Origin: an uncultured Micrococcales bacterium
GTDB taxonomy: Bacteria; Actinomycetota; Actinomycetes; S36-B12; GCA-2699445
Assembly: GCA_903915555.1 (NCBI GenBank)
Contig: CAIWTL010000664.1
Span: 1 to 5,783 of the forward strand
Length of the DNA: 5,783 nucleotides
Direction: 5' to 3'
The position numbers and the translations under genes are program-made. Below, in pieces: positions 1 through 5,783 of the stretch (within the stretch, counting starts at the first letter, position 1; each line of letters starts with the position of its first letter). A model generated the notes under the pieces. The model searched no databases, had not been told where the DNA came from, and saw nothing but the letters and a program-made list of their open reading frames with translations.

Positions 1-1201
1 CCGAGTCGGAGTCGGCCACCAGGCCGCAGCCGGCGTAGAGCTGGGCCGACGTGAGGTCCTCGTCGAACTGCGCGCACCGCAGGGCGATCGCGAACTCGCC
101 GTCGCCGTTGGCGTCGAACCACCCCACCGGACCGCTGTAGCGGCCGCGGTCGAGGTCCTCCAGTTCGGCGATCACGGAACTGGCGCGCTCGGTGGGCGTG
201 CCGCAGATGGCGGCCGTCGGGTGCAGGCTCGCCGCCAGCACGAGGGCGCTCGCTCCGTCGGCCAGACTGCCGGTGACATCGGTGGCCAGGTGTTGGACGT
301 TCGCCAGCCGCAGTACGGAAGGGGCCTCAGGAACGGACAGGTCGGTGCAGTGCACGGCGAGTGCGTGAGCGACGGACCTCACCGCGTACTCGTGCTCGTC
401 GAGGTCCTTGCTGCTCGTACGGAGACGTTCGGCGGACCGGTCGTCGCGGGAGGTGGAGTCGCTGGCGGCGACCGTGCCGGCCAGCACCCGGGACGTGACG
501 TCGTCGCGCGAACGACGCACCAGGAGTTCGGGCGTGGCCCCGACCAAGCCCTGGATGTGGAAGGTCCAGCAGGCCGGATACGCGGCCGCCAACTCGGCCA
601 GCACGTCGGTCAGGGGGACGGGGGAGTCGAAGTGCGCCGTGACGGCCCGCGCGAGCACGACCTTGTCCAGTTCGCCCGCCGCGATCCGCTTCACAGCTTC
701 GTCGACCGCGGCGGTGTACGCGGCCGCCGACGCGGTGTCGTCCTCCCACCGCGCCGCTGGCAGACCACCGGACGTTTCCCCGAGCAGATCGCCGATACCG
801 GTGGGGGTCGCGATGTAGGGCGGCTCGCTGTCGTCTGCGGACCACACATCGGTGCGCCACGCCTGGCCGCCGCGCGACGCGATCAGGGTGCGGGGGATCA
901 CGACGACGGAGCCCTCGGCGTCGTCGTCGAAGGTGAACGACGCGAAGGCCACGGGGCCCGCCCCCACGACCCCGGACGAGTCGTGCACCTGGGCCTGGGC
1001 GAGCCACTGACCCACCCAGCGCTGGGCACGGCTGAAGCGCTCCGCGCCGCGGAACTCCGCCATCGCGGCGACCCCGAAGCCCACCATCCCCTCACCGTTG
1101 CGCACCCACGCCACCGACGGGGTCTCGCGCCACGGGGACCCCACCAGGTCGACCGGTCCCGTGAGGGCACGGGTCCTGATGGGGCGCTGATGGGTGGGCA
1201 C
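1..1201 (-). CDS. menF: Isochorismate synthase, MenF/EntC family (3' end cut by window edge)
   Basis: Chorismate-binding enzyme that isomerises chorismate to isochorismate, the first committed step of menaquinone synthesis; cytoplasmic and Mg2+-dependent. Reading the minus strand gives about 400 uninterrupted codons with the family motifs in order: GELDKVVLAR with the likely general-base lysine at about residue 180, GATPELL with Glu225, AGTV, SSKDLDEHEY with a likely Mg-ligand glutamate near 269, LHPTAAICGTPT, RGRYSGPVGW starting at about 352, and AGCGLVADSDS at the cut end. The final block usually reads SDP, so the last serine is a small deviation. Roughly 30-40 C-terminal residues should lie beyond the edge. 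I chose GTG at 1199-1201 because TACCCT lies 7 nt upstream, as for a leaderless transcript; an in-frame GTG at 1220-1222 is the alternative. EntC (siderophore) activity cannot be excluded, but divergence from menG favours menaquinone. The family call is sure, the role likely. Confidence 0.93.
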   Translation of the reverse strand, partial: MPTHQRPIRTRALTGPVDLVGSPWRETPSVAWVRNGEGMVGFGVAAMAEFRGAERFSRAQRWVGQWLAQAQVHDSSGVVGAGPVAFASFTFDDDAEGSVVVIPRTLIASRGGQAWRTDVWSADDSEPPYIATPTGIGDLLGETSGGLPAARWEDDTASAAAYTAAVDEAVKRIAAGELDKVVLARAVTAHFDSPVPLTDVLAELAAAYPACWTFHIQGLVGATPELLVRRSRDDVTSRVLAGTVAASDSTSRDDRSAERLRTSSKDLDEHEYAVRSVAHALAVHCTDLSVPEAPSVLRLANVQHLATDVTGSLADGASALVLAASLHPTAAICGTPTERASSVIAELEDLDRGRYSGPVGWFDANGDGEFAIALRCAQFDEDLTSAQLYAGCGLVADSDS

Positions 1202-1208
1202 GGTTACG

Positions 1209-1214
1209 AGGGTA
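1209..1214 (-). promoter_or_regulatory. Candidate -10 box of menF
   Basis: On the minus strand TACCCT fits the actinobacterial TAnnnT -10 pattern. It ends 7 nt before the GTG at 1201, the spacing expected when transcription starts at the first base of the start codon. No clear Shine-Dalgarno sequence precedes this GTG, which agrees with a leaderless mRNA. No good -35 is visible. This is inference from pattern and spacing only. Confidence 0.35.
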
Positions 1215-1231
1215 AGGCCCACTGGTCACGT

Positions 1232-1244
1232 CCACACGGTGTGG
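1232..1244. promoter_or_regulatory. 13-bp inverted repeat in the menF-menG divergent region, possible operator
   Basis: CCACAC-G-GTGTGG is a perfect dyad with 6-bp arms around one central base. It lies 31 nt upstream of the menF start and about 77 nt upstream of the menG start, so a bound protein could affect both promoters. I do not recognise a regulator for this motif. It does not resemble the Rex-like site before nuoA. The arms could also form a hairpin only with a larger loop, so a protein site is more likely than an RNA structure. Confidence 0.35.
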
Positions 1245-1266
1245 TTCCGCACGGTCTGGTGAGACA

Positions 1267-1289
1267 GGGGGCGTGGGTGGTGGGGCGGG
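1267..1289 (+). other. Canonical G-quadruplex motif upstream of menG
   Basis: Four G-runs lie close together on the plus strand: GGGGG (1267-1271), GGG (1275-1277), GGGG (1282-1285) and GGG (1287-1289), with loops of 3, 4 and 1 nt. A fifth run, GGG, lies at 1297-1299. This satisfies the usual G3+N1-7 rule. It sits in non-coding DNA 32 nt before the menG start codon. Whether it folds in vivo is unknown, and such motifs also arise by chance in GC-rich genomes. Confidence 0.45.
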
Positions 1290-1309
1290 CGGAGATGGGC
1301 CGGTGCTGG

Positions 1310-1315
1310 TTGGAT
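1310..1315 (+). promoter_or_regulatory. Weak candidate -10 box of menG
   Basis: TTGGAT is one mismatch from the TAnnnT pattern and ends 6 nt before the menG GTG, so the transcript could begin at the start codon. The purine run AGAGGG directly abuts the GTG, too close to act as a normal ribosome binding site, and the only other candidate (GGAG at 1291-1294) is about 27 nt away. No -35 is evident. Confidence 0.25.
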
Positions 1316-1321
1316 AGAGGG

Positions 1322-2020
1322 GTGAGCCGCGCCGATCTGCAGAAGGACCCCCGCGACGTCGCCGCGATGTTCGACGACGTGGCGGCCCGCTACGACGTCA
1401 CGAACGACGTCCTGTCCATGGGCCAGACGATCCGCTGGCGCAAGGCGGTGACCCGGGCTCTGGAGCCCTTGGCCGGGGCGACTGTGCTCGATCTCGCCGC
1501 CGGGACCGGGACCAGCAGTCGCCCGCTCATGGCGCAGGACGCGGTCGTGGTGTCGTGCGACTTCTCCATCGGGATGCTGCGCCAGGGAATGACGCAGTAC
1601 CCCGACCAGATGTTCGTCGCGGGGGACGCCCTCGCCCTCCCGTTCGCCGATGACACGTTCGACGCTGTGACGATCTCTTTCGGGCTGCGCAACATCACCG
1701 ACCCGGCCGCCGGACTGCGGGAGATGGCCCGGGTGACGAGGCCGGGGGGCAGCCTGGTCGTGTGCGAGTTCTCGACGCCGACATGGGGGCCCTTCCGCAC
1801 CGCCTACCTGGAGTACCTCATGCGCGCCCTGCCGGAGGTGGCCGAGCGGATGTCGTCCAATCCGGAGGCCTACGTCTACCTGGCCGAGTCCATCCGCGCG
1901 TGGCCCGACCAGCGGGGGCTGGCCGATCTCATCGCCCACAACGGATGGTCGGATGTCCGCTACCGCAACCTCTCCGGGGGCATCGTGGCACTGCACCGCG
2001 CGGCCGTGCCGGGTCCCTGA
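1322..2020 (+). CDS. menG: Demethylmenaquinone methyltransferase (UbiE/MenG)
   Basis: A 232-residue class I SAM-dependent methyltransferase that converts demethylmenaquinone to menaquinone, the last ring-methylation step, probably at the inner face of the membrane. It shows the UbiE start region YDVTNDVLSMGQTIRWRK (24-41), SAM motif I VLDLAAGTGT (55-64), an acidic residue after strand beta-2 (D80), GDALALPF (101-108), FDAVTISFGLRN (113-124) and the second UbiE signature RVTRPGGSLVVCEFSTP (137-153). Length and ends match actinobacterial MenG. GTG at 1322 gives MSRADLQKDPRDVA, the usual family N-terminus. The frame stays open far upstream to 221, but that part is antisense to menF and is not coding. 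The gene diverges from menF and runs toward nuoA with no clear terminator between. Because this lineage uses menaquinone, ubiquinone methylation is not expected. Confidence 0.95.
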   Translation: MSRADLQKDPRDVAAMFDDVAARYDVTNDVLSMGQTIRWRKAVTRALEPLAGATVLDLAAGTGTSSRPLMAQDAVVVSCDFSIGMLRQGMTQYPDQMFVAGDALALPFADDTFDAVTISFGLRNITDPAAGLREMARVTRPGGSLVVCEFSTPTWGPFRTAYLEYLMRALPEVAERMSSNPEAYVYLAESIRAWPDQRGLADLIAHNGWSDVRYRNLSGGIVALHRAAVPGP

Positions 2021-2036
2021 CATCAGGGTCCCCTGA
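2015..2036. repeat. Alternating CCCTGA / TCAGGG / CCCTGA repeat at the end of menG
   Basis: Three 6-mers follow one another: CCCTGA (2015-2020, containing the menG stop), TCAGGG (2023-2028) and CCCTGA (2031-2036), separated by 2 nt each. The middle unit is the reverse complement of both neighbours. The two outer copies sit in near-identical direct repeats, GGGTCCCTGAC and GGGTCCCCTGAC. There is no T-run after it, so it is a poor intrinsic terminator. It may be a protein site or chance. Confidence 0.35.
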
Positions 2037-2052
2037 CGGGGGGTCACGGACA

Positions 2053-2073
2053 TCGGATCCGAGGCTGCGCAGC
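2053..2073. repeat. Two adjacent 10-bp perfect palindromes
   Basis: TCGGATCCGA (2053-2062) and GCTGCGCAGC (2064-2073) are each perfectly self-complementary and are separated by one base. They lie 20-40 bp upstream of the candidate nuo -10 box, where an activator or the RNA polymerase upstream region would contact DNA. No matching regulator is recognised and no good -35 hexamer is visible here, which would be compatible with a promoter needing an activator. Confidence 0.3.
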
Positions 2074-2092
2074 GCATCGCGTGGAGTGTCAC

Positions 2093-2098
2093 TAGACT
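2093..2098 (+). promoter_or_regulatory. Candidate -10 box of the nuo operon promoter
   Basis: TAGACT matches the actinobacterial TAnnnT -10 pattern. The predicted start of transcription is near 2105-2106, at the edge of the Rex-like palindrome, which is an ideal place for repression. No convincing -35 is present at 17-18 nt. This is inference from pattern, spacing and position ahead of nuoA. Confidence 0.45.
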
Positions 2099-2103
2099 CG
2101 CGG

Positions 2104-2121
2104 TCGTGAATCGATTCACAA
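2104..2121. promoter_or_regulatory. Rex (NADH/NAD+-sensing repressor) operator
   Basis: The sequence TCGTGAATCGATTCACAA contains a perfect 14-bp palindrome (2106-2119). It matches the Rex consensus TTGTGAAnnnnTTCACAA at every fixed position except the second (C for T). Rex binds such sites when NADH is low and releases them when NADH rises. In Streptomyces coelicolor the nuo operon is a known Rex target, so the location upstream of nuoA is what established knowledge predicts. The site begins 5 nt after the candidate -10 box, so binding would overlap the start of transcription and block complex I expression until NADH accumulates. A LacI-family regulator with an AATCGATT core is a less likely alternative. 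Confidence 0.78.
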
Positions 2122-2189
2122 GCCGTTTCGCGGCGCATCTCCCCGGTGGTGTCCCTAGGATGAACGCGATCCTGCGGAGGAGCGCGTGA
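2106..2189 (+). CDS. Possible leaderless leader-peptide frame, 27 codons, coupled to nuoA
   Basis: A GTG at 2106, 7 nt after the TAGACT -10 box, opens a frame of 27 codons beginning MNRFTSRF and rich in arginine (5). It ends at TGA 2187-2189, overlapping the nuoA GTG by the GTGA arrangement seen at coupled genes. Its start codon is part of the Rex-like palindrome. If transcription begins at 2106 the frame would be translated without a ribosome binding site, and terminating ribosomes would sit on the nuoA start. Against it, about 8 of 27 codons end in A or T, more than in the neighbouring genes, and no homologue is recognised. The overlap may be chance. Treat as a hypothesis. Confidence 0.25.
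   Translation: MNRFTSRFAAHLPGGVPRMNAILRRSA
2156..2161 (+). promoter_or_regulatory. Second candidate -10 box upstream of nuoA
   Basis: TAGGAT also fits TAnnnT and would start transcription near 2168, leaving a short leader that includes the nuoA ribosome binding site. If used, the Rex-like site would lie about 50-60 bp upstream of the start and would act differently. The same bases form a 5-bp arm, AGGAT (2157-2161), with ATCCT (2169-2173), a weak hairpin just before the ribosome binding site. No -35 is evident. Confidence 0.25.
2176..2180 (+). promoter_or_regulatory. nuoA ribosome binding site
   Basis: GGAGG lies 5 nt before the GTG at 2186. It fixes this GTG as the nuoA start, in preference to an out-of-frame ATG at 2160. 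Confidence 0.8.
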
Positions 2190-2545
2190 ACGTCTACATC
2201 CCCCTGCTGACCCTGGCCGGGCTCGCCGCGCTGTTCGCGGGCTTCTCGGTCACGATGGCCACCCTCACCGGGCCCAAGCGGTACAACCGCGCGAAGTACG
2301 ACGCTTACGAGTGCGGTATCGAGCCGACGCCGCAGCCGATCGGTGGCGGCAAGTTCCCGGTGAAGTACTACCTCACGGCGATGATGTTCATCATCTTCGA
2401 CATCGAGATCGTCTTCCTCTACCCGTGGGCGGTCTATTTCGACGCATTGGGACTCTTCGGATTCCTCGCGATGCTGTTGTTCCTGATCAACCTCACAATT
2501 CCCTACGTGTACGAGTGGCGCCGCGGCGGGCTGGACTGGGACTGA
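2186..2545 (+). CDS. nuoA: NADH-quinone oxidoreductase subunit A (NuoA)
   Basis: A 119-residue integral membrane subunit of complex I, homologue of mitochondrial ND3, lying at the junction between the peripheral arm and the membrane arm. Three hydrophobic helices are visible at about residues 4-27, 62-83 and 86-108. The first loop holds the conserved YECGIEP (41-47) with Cys43, equivalent to the ND3 loop cysteine whose exposure marks the deactive state in mitochondria. Helix 2 carries the conserved acidic pair in FDIEIVFLYPWA (Asp72, Glu74). The C-terminal EWRRGGLDW is typical. The length is normal for the family. The GTG start has a strong ribosome binding site. It is the first gene of the nuo operon, is preceded by a Rex-like site, and is followed by nuoB after 13 nt. 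Confidence 0.97.
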   Translation: MNVYIPLLTLAGLAALFAGFSVTMATLTGPKRYNRAKYDAYECGIEPTPQPIGGGKFPVKYYLTAMMFIIFDIEIVFLYPWAVYFDALGLFGFLAMLLFLINLTIPYVYEWRRGGLDWD

Positions 2546-2558
2546 GAGGAGAAGTCAC

Positions 2559-3113
2559 ATGGGCATCGAGGAGAAACTTCCGTCAGGGTTCCTGCTGACC
2601 ACCGTGGAAGGGGTCGCGGGGTACGCCCGCAAGAGTTCGCTGTGGCCCGCGACGTTCGGTCTCGCCTGCTGCGCCATCGAGATGATGGCCACTGGAGCCG
2701 GCCGTTTCGACCTGGCCAGGTTCGGTATGGAGGTCTTCCGTCCGTCCCCCCGGCAGGCAGACCTCATGATCGTCGCCGGCCGGGTCAGCCAGAAGATGGC
2801 GCCCGTGCTTCGGCAGGTCTATGACCAGATGCCGAACCCGAAGTGGGTGATCTCCATGGGGGCATGCGCCAGCAGCGGCGGCATGTTCAACAACTACGCG
2901 GTCGTGCAGGGCGTCGACCACGTCGTGCCGGTCGACATCTACCTTCCCGGTTGCCCCCCGCGGCCCGAGATGCTGCAGGACGCCATCCTGAAGCTCCACG
3001 ACGAGATCCAACACATGAAGATGGGCGCGCACCGTGAGGTGCAGGTCCGCGAGCTCGAGGCCGCCGCTCTGACGGCGACCCCCGTCGAAGACATGAAGGG
3101 GCTGCTCAGGTGA
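2559..3113 (+). CDS. nuoB: NADH-quinone oxidoreductase subunit B (NuoB)
   Basis: A 184-residue peripheral-arm subunit that carries the terminal iron-sulfur cluster N2, the direct electron donor to menaquinone. All four [4Fe-4S] ligands are present: adjacent Cys37-Cys38 in GLACCAIEMM, Cys103 in SMGACASSGGMF, and Cys132 in YLPGCPPRPE. GRFDLARFGMEVFRPSPRQADLMIVAG, split here around residues 48-60 and 61-74, is also family-typical. The start ATG at 2559 follows AGGAGA (2547-2552) by 6 nt. The C-terminal tail after about residue 160 is charged and variable, as in other actinobacteria. The stop codon overlaps the nuoC start (GTGA), suggesting coupled translation that helps balance the subunits. Nothing is missing. 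Confidence 0.98.
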   Translation: MGIEEKLPSGFLLTTVEGVAGYARKSSLWPATFGLACCAIEMMATGAGRFDLARFGMEVFRPSPRQADLMIVAGRVSQKMAPVLRQVYDQMPNPKWVISMGACASSGGMFNNYAVVQGVDHVVPVDIYLPGCPPRPEMLQDAILKLHDEIQHMKMGAHREVQVRELEAAALTATPVEDMKGLLR

Positions 3114-3849
3114 GCGACGACGACACTCCCGACGTGGAACAGACGTCTCCTGCCACCGGGAGCGAGGCCGTCCCCGCCCTCGACACGTCGCCGCAGGTCA
3201 TGGGTGTGCGGCGGGGCTCGTTCGGGGTCAGTGGTCCCGGAGACACCAGCGGCTTCGGTGGCCTCGTCGAGGCGATCGTGTGGCCCGCTGCCGCGACCCG
3301 TCCCTACGGAATGCCGTTCGACGAGGTGGCCGACGAGATCGACCTCTCCCTCGCAGCTCGCGGGGTTCCGGCGACCGAAGCCATCGAGCGCGTCGTCATC
3401 GACCGCGGCGAGATGACCTTCTACGTGCGGCGGGAACACCTCATCCCGTTCGTCACCAGCCTCCGCGACGAACCTGCCCTGCGCTTCGAATTCCTGTCCG
3501 GTGTCAGCGGGGTCCACTACCCGCACGACGTCGGCCGGGAACTGCATGCCGTCTACCACTTCGTGTCGATCACCCACAACCGCCGGCTGCGTGTGGAGGT
3601 GACGTGCCCCGACGGCGACCCCCACATCCCGTCCATCGTGGCTCTGTACCCCACGAGCGACTGGCACGAGCGGGAGACCTACGACTTCTTCGGCATCCAG
3701 TTCGACGGCCATCCCGCGCTCACCCGCATCGAGATGCCCGACGACTGGGTCGGCCACCCGCAGCGCAAGGACTACTCCCTCAACGGGATCCCCGTCGAGT
3801 ACAAGGGCGCGACCATTCCGCCGCCCAACGAGCGGAGGAGTTACAACTG

Positions 3850-3850
<1 letters not shown>
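3110..3850 (+). CDS. nuoC: NADH-quinone oxidoreductase subunit C (NuoC)
   Basis: A 246-residue subunit of the hydrophilic arm, homologue of the mitochondrial 30-kDa subunit. It binds no cofactor and packs against NuoD near the quinone site. The conserved signature lies at residues 187-226: ERETYDFFGIQFDGHPAL, then RIEMPDDWVGHPQRKDY. The first 50 or so residues are acidic and low in conservation, as usual for actinobacterial NuoC. Here nuoC is separate from nuoD, unlike the fused nuoCD of Escherichia coli. The GTG start at 3110 overlaps the nuoB stop by 4 nt, with AAGGGG (3096-3101) as a ribosome binding site. The stop TGA shares its A with the nuoD ATG. Confidence 0.97.
3834..3840 (+). promoter_or_regulatory. 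nuoD ribosome binding site inside nuoC
   Basis: GGAGGAG lies within the last codons of nuoC, 9 nt before the ATG at 3850. It decides the nuoD start: the frame is open upstream to 3280, but that stretch is only another frame of nuoC. Confidence 0.75.
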
Positions 3851-5172
<1,322 letters not shown>

Positions 5173-5203
5173 GCCACCCCACCCGATCAGGAGCGAGGAC
5201 CCC

Positions 5204-5783
5204 ATGCCGCTGACCGATCAGACCGCCGCCGAATGCCGCGACCTCGCCGCGCGATACCCCGACGGGCGTTCGGCGCTCCTGCCGATGCTGCACCTCGTGC
5301 AGTCGGAGGAGGGGATGATCACCCCGGCCGCGATCGAGATGTGCTCCGACGTCCTGGACCTCACCACCGCAGAGGTCACGGCAGTCGCGACGTTCTACAC
5401 GATGTACCGGCAGAAGAGCCCGGGTGGGACCCACCACATCGGCGTGTGCGTGAACACGTTGTGCGGGCTGCTCGGCGGTGACGCCGTCTACGACGCGCTC
5501 GCGCGCCGACTCGGCGTCAGCAGCGGCGAGACCACGGAGGACGGCGGATTCACCCTCGAACGCATCGAGTGCCAGGCCGCCTGCACCCACGCGCCGGTGA
5601 TGACGGTCGACTGGGAGTTCTTCGACCGGACGACGATCGCCGACGCCATGCGCGTCATCGATGCGCTCGAGGCCGGCGAGAGGGTCATCGCCACCCGCGG
5701 CCCCGCGGTGCGTGGCGGGCGAGCCACCGAGCGGACCGTTGCGGGAATCGACGATGGTCTCGCCGACGAGGCGTCGTGCATCG
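5204..5783 (+). CDS. nuoE: NADH-quinone oxidoreductase subunit E (NuoE), 3' end cut by window edge
   Basis: The 24-kDa-type subunit of the NADH-oxidising module, a thioredoxin-fold protein carrying the [2Fe-2S] cluster N1a beside NuoF. The frame from ATG 5204 is open to the edge (193 codons seen). All four ligands are visible: Cys82 and Cys87 in GVCVNTLCGLLGG, and Cys123 and Cys127 in ECQAACTHAP. The helical N-terminal part contains the typical LLPMLHLVQSEEGMITPAAI (25-44) and ATFYTMY (62-68). Residues after about 160 form the variable tail common in actinobacterial NuoE, so little of the protein is probably missing. AGGAG (5189-5193) and GAGGA (5195-5199) precede the ATG; both spacings are slightly off the optimum. 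The 31-nt gap from nuoD holds no other feature, and nuoF is expected next. Confidence 0.96.
   Translation, partial: MPLTDQTAAECRDLAARYPDGRSALLPMLHLVQSEEGMITPAAIEMCSDVLDLTTAEVTAVATFYTMYRQKSPGGTHHIGVCVNTLCGLLGGDAVYDALARRLGVSSGETTEDGGFTLERIECQAACTHAPVMTVDWEFFDRTTIADAMRVIDALEAGERVIATRGPAVRGGRATERTVAGIDDGLADEASCI

Noticed and set aside
327..1007. Minus-strand open frame of 226 codons overlapping menF
   Set aside because: Very arginine-rich, low-complexity translation in a different frame from the clearly recognisable isochorismate synthase.
221..1321. Long open plus-strand frame upstream of, and in frame with, menG, which would give a 599-residue protein
   Set aside because: It is antisense to menF, has no family similarity I can see, and MenG homologues begin at the MSRADLQKDPRDVA segment (1322). 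Long open antisense frames are common in GC-rich genes.
2023..2041. Hairpin after menG (TCAGGG/CCCTGA or CCCC/GGGG) as an intrinsic terminator
   Set aside because: The loops are 2-4 nt, the stems short, and no T-run follows.
1226..2119. Minus-strand frame of 297 codons opposite menG
   Set aside because: Antisense to a clear MenG; rich in histidine, arginine and glycine with no domain, as expected of a shadow frame.
2106..2119. LacI-family operator interpretation of GTGAATCGATTCAC
   Set aside because: An AATCGATT core fits LacI-type sites, but the flanking bases and the nuo context fit Rex much better and no sugar gene is nearby.
3280..3849. N-terminal extension of nuoD making a 630-residue protein
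   Set aside because: This part overlaps nuoC in another frame and is arginine/proline-rich; a strong ribosome binding site and the family length support the ATG at 3850.

Overview
The window looks like chromosomal DNA from a GC-rich actinobacterium. By eye about two thirds of the bases are G or C and codon third positions are mostly G or C. Several starts are GTG, and the proteins have actinobacterial features: MenG opens with MSRADLQKDPRDVA, NuoD is about 440 residues, and NuoE has a long C-terminal tail. Actinomycetes such as Micrococcales fit, but I cannot name a genus.

Layout. Positions 1-1201 (minus strand) hold most of an isochorismate synthase gene (menF type), whose 3' end lies beyond the left edge. 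A 120-bp divergent intergenic region (1202-1321) separates it from menG/ubiE (1322-2020, plus strand), the methyltransferase that finishes menaquinone. A 165-bp intergenic region follows (2021-2185). Then come nuoA, nuoB, nuoC, nuoD and the start of nuoE, running off the right edge, in the standard complex I order. Spacing in the nuo genes is tight: 13 nt between A and B, a 4-nt GTGA overlap between B and C, a 1-nt TGATG overlap between C and D, and 31 nt between D and E. This indicates one transcript with coupled translation.

How the genes work together. MenF starts menaquinone synthesis from chorismate and MenG performs its last ring methylation. NuoA-E are part of the proton-pumping NADH:menaquinone oxidoreductase, which uses that quinone. 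NuoB and NuoD form the quinone-reduction module with NuoC beside them, NuoE belongs to the NADH-oxidising module, and NuoA is a membrane subunit. The window therefore pairs an electron carrier's synthesis with the enzyme that reduces it.

The genes themselves are ordinary and intact. The most interesting DNA is the menG-nuoA gap. It holds an 18-bp site at 2104-2121 that matches 9 of the 10 fixed positions in the consensus of the redox repressor Rex (TTGTGAAnnnnTTCACAA). The site lies directly downstream of a good -10 hexamer (TAGACT). Its GTG opens a 27-codon frame, positioned like a leaderless gene, whose stop overlaps the nuoA start codon. Two further 10-bp perfect palindromes and a CCCTGA/TCAGGG repeat lie upstream of it. 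The divergent menF-menG gap holds a 13-bp dyad and a canonical four-tract G-quadruplex motif. I found no RNA gene, mobile element, CRISPR array or convincing terminator, and no evidence of a wholly new system.
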